Shown in pieces: positions 8,277-18,433 of a stretch of DNA of 64,000 nucleotides (within the stretch, counting starts at the first letter, position 1; each line of letters starts with the position of its first letter). The notes beneath the pieces are model-generated. The model did not search any database. It saw nothing but the letters and a program-made list of their open reading frames with translations, and was not told the DNA's origin. A program made the translations under genes and the position numbers. Source of the DNA: M3007 sp041736625 (GTDB taxonomy: Bacteria > Bacteroidota > Bacteroidia > Chitinophagales > Saprospiraceae); contig JBGSTG010000117.1 of NCBI GenBank assembly GCA_041736625.1, forward strand, positions 12,583-76,582, given 5' to 3'.

Positions 8277-9194
8277 CTACCCGCCGTGTCCGCGCAGATA
8301 CAACAGCCACACAAACGACCCTACCCATCCGGCCAGCACCAGTTGCAGGAACCCGTCGCGCAACAAGGCCCGGGTGGGCGATTCCGTTTTGTTGTACACC
8401 AGCGTGAGTTGCAGGTAGCGCAGCACCCCCAGCACCACAAATACGCCGGTATAATAAATTTGGTTGGTGCCGATACGGGCCTCCACTTCCGGTGAAAAGC
8501 AGTACATCAGGTAGGCCACAATGGAAACAGTGGAACAAACGACCATGCTCATGTCCAAAAACGGCAGGTTGTACCCCTCGAGCGCTTTGCGGAAGCCGGC
8601 GCTGTCCTGTGCCACCAGGTACTCGCCACGGCGCTTGGCCAGACCCAGGATGAGCGCCAGCAAAAAGGTCATGACAATGAGCCATTGGGAAACCACCACG
8701 CCTGCCGCCGCGCCGCCGGCAAATACCCGCAGCAGGAAACCCACCGAGATGGTAAAAATGTCCACAATGGCGATGTTTTTCAGGTAAAAACTGTACCAGA
8801 GGTTGATCGCGAAGTAAAGCAGGCACAGCAACAGCAGATCGGTTCCCAACCAGGTCGCCAGCAACGTGCCGGCGGCAAGCACCAGTACCAGTACGGCAAT
8901 AGCCTGCCTCGCCGATACGGCGCCGGAAGCGATGGGCCGCTTTTTTTTGTCGGGATGAAGGCGGTCTTTGGGCGCATCAACCAGATCGTTGAGGATGTAC
9001 ACACCGGAGGCCACCAGCGAAAAGGCCAGAAAAGCCAGCGATACGCGTCCGAAAACGACCGGTTCGTGCAAACGGGCGGCAAAAAACGGCGGAATAAACA
9101 GGAACAGGTTTTTAACCCAGTGCTCGAGACGCAACAGCCCGGCGATGACGCCCGGCTTCAGGAGATCGTTGGTGGGTCGACGGCGTTCGGACAT
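8277..9194 (-). CDS. UbiA-family prenyltransferase, decaprenyl-phosphate phosphoribosyltransferase-like
   Basis: 305 residues with about eight to nine membrane helices. The first aspartate motif is NDLVDAPKDRLHPDKKKRP followed by IASG, the form seen in phosphoribosyl-transferring UbiA proteins (Rv3806c type) rather than in ubiquinone or menaquinone enzymes. The second aspartate region is KNIAIVDIFTISVGFLLRV. By family it would join 5-phosphoribosyl diphosphate to a polyprenyl phosphate, an early step to arabinose-type or related glycolipids. The ATG at 9194 (MSERRRPTNDLLKP) was chosen over an upstream TTG/ATG extension. No arabinosyl-pathway neighbours are present, so the real substrate is uncertain. 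Confidence 0.75.
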   Translation of the reverse strand: MSERRRPTNDLLKPGVIAGLLRLEHWVKNLFLFIPPFFAARLHEPVVFGRVSLAFLAFSLVASGVYILNDLVDAPKDRLHPDKKKRPIASGAVSARQAIAVLVLVLAAGTLLATWLGTDLLLLCLLYFAINLWYSFYLKNIAIVDIFTISVGFLLRVFAGGAAAGVVVSQWLIVMTFLLALILGLAKRRGEYLVAQDSAGFRKALEGYNLPFLDMSMVVCSTVSIVAYLMYCFSPEVEARIGTNQIYYTGVFVVLGVLRYLQLTLVYNKTESPTRALLRDGFLQLVLAGWVGSFVWLLYLRGHGG

Positions 9195-9245
9195 GGACAA
9201 TTCTTTTAAAGCGAATGTAGCATAAAACAACCACAAGGCACGCGC

Positions 9246-9821
9246 TCACACCGGCTGTTGGGCGATCAACTGCTCTACTACCTTGGGATAATGTTGGTGT
9301 TCCAGGATTTGCACCCGCCGGGCAATGTCGTCCGGCGTATCCGTCGGCAATACCGGACAGGAGGCCTGAAAAATAATCGCTCCATCGTCGTAGCGCTCAT
9401 TGACATAGTGAATGGTAATGCCGGTTTCCGGATCGCCGGCTTCCTGCACCGCCTGGTGTACCCGCATGCCGTACATGCCTTTACCACCGTGTCGGGGGAG
9501 CAATGCCGGGTGGATGTTCACAATGCGGTTGGGGTACGCCCGGACCAGGTAGGCGGGCGCGAGCCACAGGAATCCGGCGAGCACAATGTACCGGACGTGG
9601 TACAGATCCAGGTCGGCCAGCAGCGATTCGGTTTCATAAAACGACTTTCGATCGATCACGAGGGTGGGTACACCCAGCTCGTCTGCGTGGCGCAACGCGC
9701 CGGCGCCGGGTTTGTTCGACACCAGTACGCCTACCCGAATATCCGGATGTGCAGCAAAATGTTCCATCAGCCGGCGGGCGTTGGTACCGGAGCCGGAGGC
9801 GAAGATGGCGAGATAGGTCAT
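9246..9821 (-). CDS. purN: Phosphoribosylglycinamide formyltransferase (GAR transformylase)
   Basis: 191-residue 10-formyl-THF-dependent enzyme of step three of purine synthesis. Visible features are the GAR-binding N-terminus FASGSGTNARRLMEHF, SNKPGAG, and the catalytic region VNIHPALLPRHGGKGMYG with the conserved His of NIHP and the later Asp in TGITIHYVNERYDDGAIIFQ. It is flanked by two prenyltransferase genes on the same strand; purH and folD of the same pathway are at 52-55 kb. Confidence 0.95.
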   Translation of the reverse strand: MTYLAIFASGSGTNARRLMEHFAAHPDIRVGVLVSNKPGAGALRHADELGVPTLVIDRKSFYETESLLADLDLYHVRYIVLAGFLWLAPAYLVRAYPNRIVNIHPALLPRHGGKGMYGMRVHQAVQEAGDPETGITIHYVNERYDDGAIIFQASCPVLPTDTPDDIARRVQILEHQHYPKVVEQLIAQQPV

Positions 9822-9911
9822 GGCAATGGGCAGGGTTTAAGATGCTTTGTGTTTAATGTTCAGGGCGGGTTGCGGAAAGGGTTAGGTAGCAGCATCGAAC
9901 AGCGTTGGGCG

Positions 9912-10781
9912 TCACAAGAGCAGGTCGCTCACCATCAGCGTTCCAAAAAGCACGCTGGCGACGCCGTTGGTGGTAAAAAAGGCCAGATTGACCCGGCTCA
10001 GGTCATTTGGTTTGACGAGCAGGTGTTGGTAAACGAGCAGCAACAAAAACAGGGCCGTTCCGATCCAGGCCGCCCACTGCGTTGCCCCCTGCGTTTCGAA
10101 CCCGGCCCTGCGCAGGGCCACAATCATGAGCAGAGCTGTGCCCAGATGCAACCACTCGGATACCCGCAGGGCACGCGACCGCCCCAACCAGGAGGGCACG
10201 GAATACAACTGGTGTTCCTGGTCAAAAGCCTCATCCTGCAGGGCATAGATGATGTCGAAACCGGCCGTCCAGGTGAGCACCGCCAGCCCGTACCCAATGG
10301 AGGCCAGGCCAAAATGACCGGTAGCGGCGATGTAGGCGCCCACCGGCGCCAGGGCCAGCCCCAGGCCCAGCACAAAATGGCACAGCCAGGTGAAGCGCTT
10401 CGTGTAGCTGTAACCCAGCACAACGGCCAGGGCCATCGGCGACAGGTAAAAACACAAGGGGTTGATGAACCAGGTAGTGGCTACGAAGAGCAGGCTCATG
10501 GCCGCTACAAAAACAAGCGCCGAACGCGCCGGAATAACACCCGCCGGTATTTCCCGCAGGCGGGTGCGTGGGTTCACCGCGTCGATGTCCCGGTCAAGCC
10601 AACGGTTGAAAGCCATGGCGGCACTGCGGGCAAACACCATGCACAACAGCACCAAACCCAACAGCCGCCAGCTCATACCGTCCGTACGACCGCTCGCGCC
10701 CAGGAAAAAACCCACCAGCGCAAACGGCAGGGCGAATACAGTGTGGCTGAATTTGACAAGGGAAAGGTAGTGTTTGAGCAT
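9912..10781 (-). CDS. UbiA-like polyprenyltransferase (MqnP/4-hydroxybenzoate type)
   Basis: 289-residue integral membrane prenyltransferase with the aspartate-rich motifs NRWLDRDIDAVNPRTRLREI (first) and DIIYALQDEAFDQEHQLYSV (second). The pattern NRxxDRxxDxxNpRT is typical of the UbiA subgroup used for menaquinone by the futalosine route (MqnP) in many Bacteroidota; this is inference, since no mqn gene is in the window. The ATG at 10781 (MLKHYLSLVKFSHTVF) is the family start; the frame runs 27 codons further without homology-like content. Confidence 0.82.
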   Translation of the reverse strand: MLKHYLSLVKFSHTVFALPFALVGFFLGASGRTDGMSWRLLGLVLLCMVFARSAAMAFNRWLDRDIDAVNPRTRLREIPAGVIPARSALVFVAAMSLLFVATTWFINPLCFYLSPMALAVVLGYSYTKRFTWLCHFVLGLGLALAPVGAYIAATGHFGLASIGYGLAVLTWTAGFDIIYALQDEAFDQEHQLYSVPSWLGRSRALRVSEWLHLGTALLMIVALRRAGFETQGATQWAAWIGTALFLLLLVYQHLLVKPNDLSRVNLAFFTTNGVASVLFGTLMVSDLLL

Positions 10782-10874
10782 TGGATACGGCTGTTTTGTT
10801 TCCCAATCGTGCAAATGTACGAACCCCGCAAACCATAACTGCGCGGCATCGGTAAAATTCACTGCGCGCTGCCG

Positions 10875-10882
10875 TACCTTTG
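10875..10882 (+). promoter_or_regulatory. Bacteroidota -7 box upstream of fabH
   Basis: TACCTTTG, 27 bases before the fabH ATG. Confidence 0.5.
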
Positions 10883-10909
10883 CAGATCATTCTTGCATAA
10901 AATATCCAT

Positions 10910-11902
10910 ATGGCGAACAGACTCCGCGCCGCCATCACCGGCGTACACGGATGGGTACCGGAGGACCGGCTCACCAACCACGACCTGGAAAAAATAGTCG
11001 ACACCAACGACGAGTGGATTTTTTCCCGGACAGGCATCCGCGAACGCCGAATCCTGCGCACGCCCGGGTGGGCGACGAGCGACATGTGCACAGAGGCCGT
11101 AAAGGGGTTGCTCGAAAGAACGGGCGTTAAACCCGGCGAGATCGACCTGCTCCTCGTGGCCACCATCACCGGCGACCTGGTGTTTCCGGACACAGCCAAC
11201 ACCGTGTGCGACAAGATCGGCGCCAAAAATGCCTTCGGTTACGATGTCAACGCCGCGTGCTCCGGCTTCCTGTATGCACTGGCTACCGCTGCCCAGTTTA
11301 TCCAAACGGGCGTTTACCAAAAAGTGGTGGTGGTGGGCGCCGATTTTATGTCGTCCATCATCGACTATACCGACCGCACGACATGCGTCATCTTTGGCGA
11401 CGGCGCCGGCGCCGTGCTGCTCGAACCACGCACCGACGGCAACGGCGTGATGGACTTTATCCTGCGCTCCGACGGCGCTGGCCGCGAATACCTGCACATG
11501 AAAGCCGGCGGCTCCAAACGGCCTCCCAGCCTCGAAACCGTGCAAAACCGCGAACATTATGTGTACCAGGACGGCAAGCGCGTGTTTAAATACGCCGTAG
11601 AGGGCATGGTGAACACCACGCAGGAGTTGCTGCGCCGCAACAAGATGACCACCGACGACGTAAATTGGCTCATTCCGCACCAGGCCAACATCCGCATCAT
11701 CACCTCCGTGGCCGAACACCTCGGCTTTCCCATAGACCGCGTGACGATAAACATCGAAAAATACGGCAACACCACCGCCGGAACATTGCCCTTGTGCCTG
11801 TGGGAATTTCAAGACAAGTTCAAAAAGGGCGACAACATTGTACTGACCGCCTTTGGCGGCGGGTTCACCTGGGGCTCGCTCCTCCTGAAGTGGGCCCTGT
11901 AA
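10910..11902 (+). CDS. fabH: 3-oxoacyl-ACP synthase III
   Basis: 330-residue thiolase-fold enzyme that condenses acyl-CoA with malonyl-ACP to start fatty acid synthesis. The catalytic triad is complete: Cys117 (NAACSGF), His257 (IPHQANIRI) and Asn287 (YGNTTAGTLPL). The C-terminal AFGGGFTWGSLLLKW is typical. It heads a block with efp, accB and accC on the same strand, so initiation of fatty acid synthesis and malonyl-CoA supply are encoded together. Confidence 0.96.
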   Translation: MANRLRAAITGVHGWVPEDRLTNHDLEKIVDTNDEWIFSRTGIRERRILRTPGWATSDMCTEAVKGLLERTGVKPGEIDLLLVATITGDLVFPDTANTVCDKIGAKNAFGYDVNAACSGFLYALATAAQFIQTGVYQKVVVVGADFMSSIIDYTDRTTCVIFGDGAGAVLLEPRTDGNGVMDFILRSDGAGREYLHMKAGGSKRPPSLETVQNREHYVYQDGKRVFKYAVEGMVNTTQELLRRNKMTTDDVNWLIPHQANIRIITSVAEHLGFPIDRVTINIEKYGNTTAGTLPLCLWEFQDKFKKGDNIVLTAFGGGFTWGSLLLKWAL

Positions 11903-11931
11903 TTACTTTTTAACGCTTTGGTGAAATTGCC

Positions 11932-11939
11932 TACTTTTG
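11932..11939 (+). promoter_or_regulatory. Bacteroidota -7 box upstream of efp
   Basis: TACTTTTG, 84 bases before the efp ATG. It implies that efp-accB-accC can be transcribed separately from fabH. Confidence 0.45.
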
Positions 11940-12023
11940 CGCCCCGGAAGCACTCCGGTGATCCGCCAACAATGTGGCATTTTTACCATCCAATCACCTT
12001 TTTCATCCTTACAACCCAACACA

Positions 12024-12590
12024 ATGGCAACGACGGCAGACATCCGAAACGGTCTTTGCATCGAACACAACAACGATATCTATAAGGTCATCGACTTCCA
12101 ACGCTTCCAGGTGGGTCGCGGCAGCGGAAAAGTGTGGACAAAGCTGAAGAGTACCACCACCGGCAAGGTTGTTGAACATACCTATCAAAGCGGCCACGAC
12201 ATCACCGAGGTGCGCGTGGAACGCCGTAAATTTCAGTTTCTCTACCTGGAAGGCGATGATTTTGTCTTCATGAACCAGGAAACGTTTGATCAGATATCCG
12301 TTCCGGGGAGCGTAATTGACAATGGAAAGTTTCTGAAAGAAGGCGATGTGGTGGACGGGCTTTTCGACGCCCGGAACGACAATATGCTGTCGGTGGAATT
12401 GCCCCAGACCCTCGTGCTGGAAATCACGTACACCGAACCCGGCATGCGCGGCGACACCGCCACCAACACACTCAAGCCCGCCACCGTGGAAACCGGCGCC
12501 GAAGTGCGGGTGCCGCTGTTCTGCGACGCCGGCGACCTGATCAAAATCGACACCGCCACCGGCGCTTACATAGAACGCGTCAAGAAATAA
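12024..12590 (+). CDS. efp: Translation elongation factor P
   Basis: 188-residue, three-domain factor that rescues ribosomes stalled at polyproline. The ATG at 12024 gives MATTADIRNGLCIEHNNDIY, the family start. The tip loop that enters the peptidyl-transferase centre reads FQVGRGSGKVWTK, with Arg at residue 32, where many relatives have Lys in a PGKG loop. The C-terminal domain (DTATNTLKPATVETGAEVRV, then IDTATGAYIERVKK) is complete. It is followed 17 bases later by accB. Confidence 0.95.
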   Translation: MATTADIRNGLCIEHNNDIYKVIDFQRFQVGRGSGKVWTKLKSTTTGKVVEHTYQSGHDITEVRVERRKFQFLYLEGDDFVFMNQETFDQISVPGSVIDNGKFLKEGDVVDGLFDARNDNMLSVELPQTLVLEITYTEPGMRGDTATNTLKPATVETGAEVRVPLFCDAGDLIKIDTATGAYIERVKK

Positions 12591-12607
12591 CTTTAAACCC
12601 TCAGGGT

Positions 12608-13126
12608 ATGGATTTTAACCAAATTCAGGAGCTCATCCGGCTTGTGACCAAAAACAAGTTGTCCACCTTTTACTTGCAGGAGGGCGACTTCAAGATCATC
12701 ATCCGAAATCAGGCGGCCCAACAGTCGACCGAAAACACGCCGGCCCAGGTTATCTATTCAGCCCCACCCCCACCGGTTGTGGCTCTCCCTGCAGCGCCCG
12801 CAGCCCCGGTCGCTCCGGCGACCGCCGGCGAGTCGGCAGATAAATCCGGTAGCGCCGAAGCGCCAAAAGCGGGGACGCCCGGAAATCTGGTGCCAATCAA
12901 ATCGCCCATGGTAGGCACCTTTTACCGATCCCCGTCGCCCGACAAGCCGCCTTTCGTCAAAATCGGCGACGACGTGGAGGTGGGCGACATGGTGTGCATC
13001 ATCGAAGCCATGAAGCTTTTCAACGAGATTGAGTCCGAAGTAAAGGGCAAAATCGTAAAAGTATTGGTAGAAGACGCTTCTCCGGTCGAATACGACCAGC
13101 CGCTTTACCTGGTTGAACCGGCATAA
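12608..13126 (+). CDS. accB: Acetyl-CoA carboxylase biotin carboxyl carrier protein
   Basis: 172 residues: an N-terminal dimerisation region (1-50), an Ala/Pro-rich linker (~55-95, PPPPVVALPAAPAAPVAPAT) and the biotinyl domain (~98-172). The biotinylated lysine is Lys136 in EAMKLFNEIE. It carries carboxybiotin between AccC and the carboxyltransferase. It lies 36 bases before accC, with which it forms the usual pair. Confidence 0.96.
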   Translation: MDFNQIQELIRLVTKNKLSTFYLQEGDFKIIIRNQAAQQSTENTPAQVIYSAPPPPVVALPAAPAAPVAPATAGESADKSGSAEAPKAGTPGNLVPIKSPMVGTFYRSPSPDKPPFVKIGDDVEVGDMVCIIEAMKLFNEIESEVKGKIVKVLVEDASPVEYDQPLYLVEPA

Positions 13127-13162
13127 ACAAGAACTGCCGGGCGGCATTTAAATCCTCTCCAC

Positions 13163-14506
<1,344 letters not shown>

Positions 14507-14513
14507 GGCACCC

Positions 14514-16331
14514 ATGCGCGAGTTCCTGCCATACCTCCTGCGTTACAGGCGTTATCTGTTCCTGGCGGTATTTTTCCACCTGCTGATGTCCGTTTTCCAG
14601 GTCATCAGCATCCCCGCGCTCAATTTTTTCCTGCAAATCCTGTTCCGGCGCAAAGAGGTAAAGCCGGCCGTGCCGATCGACACCGGCGAATGGAACTGGT
14701 ACACGCGGCTGGAACAATCCATTGCTGATTTTTTTGACCGCCAAACACTCCTGTACGGACAAGAGGCCGTGCTCGCCGGCGTTTGTGTGCTGGTGGTGGT
14801 CATTTTTTTTGGCAAAAACATCTCCCGCTACCTTGGCATCTATTTCATGTCGCCCCTCCGGGTAGGCATCATCAAAGACCTGCGCAACCAGGTGCACGCC
14901 AAAATGCTGGCCCTGCCGCTCTCCTACTACACCGAAGAGCGAAAAGGCGACCTGATGAGCCGGATGACCGCCGATATCTCGGAGGTAGAACTGAGCATCA
15001 TCGGCATGGTGGAGCAACTGGTCAAAGACCCCATCGCCATGGCTGGCGCCCTGGCCATCATGGTCGTCATGGCGCCCGGACTAACCCTGTTTGTTTTTGT
15101 GCTCATGCTGTTCTCCGGCCTCCTGATCGGGGCGCTGGGGCGCAGCCTGCGCCGCCGCTCCAACGCCGCACAGACGGTGCTGGGCTACCTGATGTCCCTG
15201 CTGGAAGAAACACTCTCCGGCATGCGGATACTCAAGGGGTTCAACGCATCGGCCTGGCAACAAAGCCGGTTTGAACAGGTCAATGACGACTACGCCCGAA
15301 AACTCATCCGCATCAGCCGCCGAAAGGACCTGGCCTCCCCCCTGTCCGAATTTCTCGGGATTTGCGTGGTAGCCGTGTTGTTGTGGTACGGCTCGCGATT
15401 GGTGTTCGCCGGAACGCTCAAGCCGGAGACCTTTATCACCTTCCTTTTTGCCTTTTACAACGCGATAGACCCCGTCAAGAGCCTGTCCACCGCACTGTAC
15501 AACGTCCGCAAGGGCCGCGGCGCGCTGGACCGCATACAAGCCCTGCTGAACGCCGGAATTGCCATTGAGGAAAAGACTGATCCGGTTCCTTTGACCGTGT
15601 TCAGGGACAAAATTGCGTTCGAAAACGTCGGATTTCGCTACCACGGTGGCGAAACCGACGCCGTGTCGGATATCAACCTCGTGCTCGAACGCGGCAAGGT
15701 GATCGCGCTGGTGGGCGCCTCCGGGGCCGGCAAAAGCACTATTGCCGATCTGTTGCCCCGGTTTTACGACCCCTCCAATGGCCGCATCACCCTGGACGGT
15801 GTCGATATCCGGGAGTTTACCCTTGAAGACCTCCGGGGCCTCATGGGCATCGTCAGTCAGGAACCCGTACTGTTCAACGACACCGTATTCAGCAACATCG
15901 CCTTCGGAAAACAAGGCGTAACGAAGCAGGACGTGGAGGACGCCGCCCGCCAGGCCAATGCGCACGCCTTCATCACCGAACTGCCTGAAGGGTACGACAC
16001 GGTGATCGGCGACCGGGGCAGCAAACTCAGCGGTGGACAACGGCAACGGCTCACCATAGCGCGGGCATTGCTCACCAAACCACAAATTCTGATTCTCGAC
16101 GAGGCAACCTCAGCCCTGGATAGCGAATCTGAAAAACTGGTACAAGAAGCGCTGGAACGACTGCTCCAAAACCGCACCGCCCTGGTGATCGCCCACCGCC
16201 TCAGCACGGTTCAGCACGCCGATGTCATCGTTGTCATGCACCAGGGTCGCATCGTCGAACAGGGAACGCACAACAGCCTCATGCAAGACGGCCGGGTTTA
16301 TCGGAAACTGGTGGAACTGCAAGCACTGTAG
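14514..16331 (+). CDS. ABC transporter with fused membrane and ATPase domains (MsbA/lipid-exporter type)
   Basis: 605-residue half-transporter. Six membrane helices fill residues ~15-340, and the nucleotide-binding domain follows with Walker A GASGAGKST, a Q-loop in GIVSQEPVLFND, signature LSGGQRQRL, Walker B ILILDEATSALD and the H-loop IAHRLST. The closest well-known architecture is MsbA, a lipid A flippase, but multidrug exporters look the same. Its position behind accBC fits a lipid-export role, which is inference. The stop codon is followed at once by a long hairpin repeat. Confidence 0.9.
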   Translation: MREFLPYLLRYRRYLFLAVFFHLLMSVFQVISIPALNFFLQILFRRKEVKPAVPIDTGEWNWYTRLEQSIADFFDRQTLLYGQEAVLAGVCVLVVVIFFGKNISRYLGIYFMSPLRVGIIKDLRNQVHAKMLALPLSYYTEERKGDLMSRMTADISEVELSIIGMVEQLVKDPIAMAGALAIMVVMAPGLTLFVFVLMLFSGLLIGALGRSLRRRSNAAQTVLGYLMSLLEETLSGMRILKGFNASAWQQSRFEQVNDDYARKLIRISRRKDLASPLSEFLGICVVAVLLWYGSRLVFAGTLKPETFITFLFAFYNAIDPVKSLSTALYNVRKGRGALDRIQALLNAGIAIEEKTDPVPLTVFRDKIAFENVGFRYHGGETDAVSDINLVLERGKVIALVGASGAGKSTIADLLPRFYDPSNGRITLDGVDIREFTLEDLRGLMGIVSQEPVLFNDTVFSNIAFGKQGVTKQDVEDAARQANAHAFITELPEGYDTVIGDRGSKLSGGQRQRLTIARALLTKPQILILDEATSALDSESEKLVQEALERLLQNRTALVIAHRLSTVQHADVIVVMHQGRIVEQGTHNSLMQDGRVYRKLVELQAL

Positions 16332-16438
16332 CGAATGCAGAATGCGGAATGTCGAATGCGGAATAAAAGGGCTCTTGGTATCAACGTGTGACCAAGAGCC
16401 CTTTTATTCCGCATTCGACATTCCGCATTCCGCATTCG
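16332..16438. repeat. 48-bp near-perfect inverted repeat of GCGGAAT type
   Basis: Arms 16332-16379 and 16391-16438 are reverse complements over 48 positions with one mismatch; the loop is 11 nt. The outer part of each arm is made of 7-bp GAATGCG units. The inner 20 bases are GGAATAAAAGGGCTCTTGGT. The left arm begins on the first base after the stop of the ABC transporter. There is no U-run after the right arm, so it is not a classical terminator, although the hairpin would be extremely stable in RNA. Confidence 0.95.
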
Positions 16439-16448
16439 AGAATTTCCT

Positions 16449-16456
16449 TACCTTTG
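16449..16456 (+). promoter_or_regulatory. Bacteroidota -7 box upstream of the T9SS gene
   Basis: TACCTTTG, 67 bases before the ATG at 16524, just beyond the hairpin repeat. Confidence 0.45.
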
Positions 16457-16523
16457 AATCTTGTATATGCCAACCTTGGTTGTTGTATGTTAATCCTGCC
16501 TTTGTAAAACATCAAATTTTCCG

Positions 16524-17675
16524 ATGAAAAGAATGCTTCTCACTGCATTGTTTAACGCCTTTCGGATGGTGGCCTTCGCCCAGATCACCGTCACGTCCCT
16601 GACTTTTCCCGTAGCAGGAGACACCCTCTTTTACGCTTTGGACGACGCCCCGCCGTCGCTCAACGCCAACACGCCGCCCGGTGGCGCGCAGATCTGGGAC
16701 TTTACCGGTCTGATTGCCACGGAAACGTTCCAGATTGCCTACCGACCCACTTCGGTCGGCACGTACAAGAACAGCTTTCCCGGCGCAGAGATGGTGGTCA
16801 TCGAAGGCGCCTCTGAAACCTATTTCAACGCCACCAACATGCGATTTGAGGTAATGGGTTTTTCCGGCGTCTTTCCCGGCGCTTTTGGCGCCAATGTGCT
16901 GGGCCGGTATGCCCCATTTCTGATTGAGCGGCGGTCACCGATGAACTTTTTTGACATCAACCAAGTCGGATCCAACCTGAGTTTCGCCTTCAGCACCGAC
17001 CAGTTGCCCGACAGCCTGTTCATGGGCTTCCCGGCGCCCGATTCCATCCGCATACGGATCAACACCAATCGCCTGGATGTAGTAGACGGCTGGGGAACCT
17101 GCCTGATCCCGCCAGTGGGCGCGAGCTACGACGTTCTGCGCGAAAAAAGGACCGAATACAACACGACCGCCATAGACATTTACATCTCCAACCCTTTTCC
17201 GCTCGGATGGGTCGACCTGACCACCTTGCTTCCCGGTGGCGGCGGATTTGCCGGCTTGATCGGCACCGATACAACCGTGAACTACGCCTTTTTCAGCAAT
17301 ACGGAGAAAGAAGAGATCGCCGTAGTCTCTTACGACGCTTCGGGCGCCGATTTGCAAAACGTCCAGTTCAAATTTTCCGGAACCACCGCCACCCACCCGA
17401 CAGAGGTCCCCGGCAAGGCAAACATCCAGGCGCATCCCAATCCGGCGGTTGACTGGGTTCGGTTCGACTGCACGAATCTCCCCTCCGACAGCTACACATT
17501 CAAGATTTTTAACATCATCGGCAACGTGGTCTGGAAGGAAACGCACTTCCTCTCCGGAGACCGCTCCGTACGGGTTGATCTGGATGACTTCAAAAAAGGA
17601 ACGTATCTGTACAGCCTGGAAGACAAAGCGGGCAATACCATTGCTACCAAACGGTTGGTCATCATCAAGCCTTAA
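16524..17675 (+). CDS. T9SS-sorted secreted protein of unknown function
   Basis: 383 residues. An N-terminal signal peptide (MKRMLLTALFNAFRMVAFAQ) is followed by a beta-rich body without recognised domains; segments such as GGAQIWDFTGL and LLPGGGGFAGLIG resemble unannotated Bacteroidota surface proteins. The last ~85 residues are a Por sorting domain: IQAHPNPAVDWVRFDC, FKIFNIIGNVVWKE, KKGTYLYSLED, KRLVIIKP. It should be exported through the outer membrane by the type IX system. It has its own promoter-like box and no clear operon partner. Confidence 0.82.
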   Translation: MKRMLLTALFNAFRMVAFAQITVTSLTFPVAGDTLFYALDDAPPSLNANTPPGGAQIWDFTGLIATETFQIAYRPTSVGTYKNSFPGAEMVVIEGASETYFNATNMRFEVMGFSGVFPGAFGANVLGRYAPFLIERRSPMNFFDINQVGSNLSFAFSTDQLPDSLFMGFPAPDSIRIRINTNRLDVVDGWGTCLIPPVGASYDVLREKRTEYNTTAIDIYISNPFPLGWVDLTTLLPGGGGFAGLIGTDTTVNYAFFSNTEKEEIAVVSYDASGADLQNVQFKFSGTTATHPTEVPGKANIQAHPNPAVDWVRFDCTNLPSDSYTFKIFNIIGNVVWKETHFLSGDRSVRVDLDDFKKGTYLYSLEDKAGNTIATKRLVIIKP

Positions 17676-17816
17676 GAAAGCGTTAAAAAATGTCGACCAT
17701 AAGCGTAAACAGTGATTCATTCTGTTAATGTTGCAACCTGCCTGTAACCTATCAGTCCATATCTTCGACTGCTTTACAGCCACTGGCTTGTTCGATCACA
17801 CAATAAAATCGCTTTT

Positions 17817-18431
17817 ATGAAAACGTTCGTGCTCCCAGCGCTTTTTATCCTGAGCGCCTCCGTGTTGTTTGCCCAACAGGAAGAGACGGTTTTGGGCCAT
17901 CGGGGCCTGGGCTTTTCCGGATTTTGGTGGAACTGGAGCCACCAGGTCGCCCAGTTTCCCGGAGATAAAGCCTACATGCGGGGTTCCCAGTTCGGTCTGG
18001 AATTCGGCAAATGCCTCTTTATTGGGTACGGTACCTACAAATTGCAGGACGACATCGTGATCCAACAGGGTCAAACCTCCACCCGTTTCGACATGCATTT
18101 CAATGCTTTCAAGATCGGGTACGGGTTCCAGGCATACAAGGCCATCCATCCCATTTTTAACGTTGACCTCGGCGGCGCCAAAGCCAGCGTGGACGGAGAA
18201 GGCACCGACCACCTGTTTATGATCCAACCGGCCGTCGGCGTCGAACTCAACGTATTCCGTTGGTTCCGCTTGTCGCTCGAAGGCGGATACCGGTTCGCCA
18301 CCGATAGCGACTTCCCCAGCCTGAGCAATGCGGACATTTCCGGCCTTTTCGGACAAGCGGTGCTGCGCTTTGGCTACTCCTGGGGGCATTTCGGCAAATA
18401 CCGGAGGGAATACGACCGGGATTGGGAGTGA
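17817..18431 (+). CDS. Putative outer-membrane beta-barrel protein
   Basis: 204 residues with a clear signal peptide (MKTFVLPALFILSASVLFAQ). The rest alternates hydrophobic and polar residues, with aromatic strand ends (GFSGFWWNWSH, AFKIGYGFQAYKA, FRLSLEGGYRF, AVLRFGYSWG), as expected of a small transmembrane barrel. No specific family is recognised. A GCGGAAT-type repeat begins two bases after the stop codon. Confidence 0.65.
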   Translation: MKTFVLPALFILSASVLFAQQEETVLGHRGLGFSGFWWNWSHQVAQFPGDKAYMRGSQFGLEFGKCLFIGYGTYKLQDDIVIQQGQTSTRFDMHFNAFKIGYGFQAYKAIHPIFNVDLGGAKASVDGEGTDHLFMIQPAVGVELNVFRWFRLSLEGGYRFATDSDFPSLSNADISGLFGQAVLRFGYSWGHFGKYRREYDRDWE

Positions 18432-18433
18432 GG

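Noticed and set aside
16332..16438. Rho-independent terminator after the ABC transporter
   Set aside because: The stem is far too long and no T-run follows the right arm, so it is classed as a repeat, though it may still stop transcription in another way.
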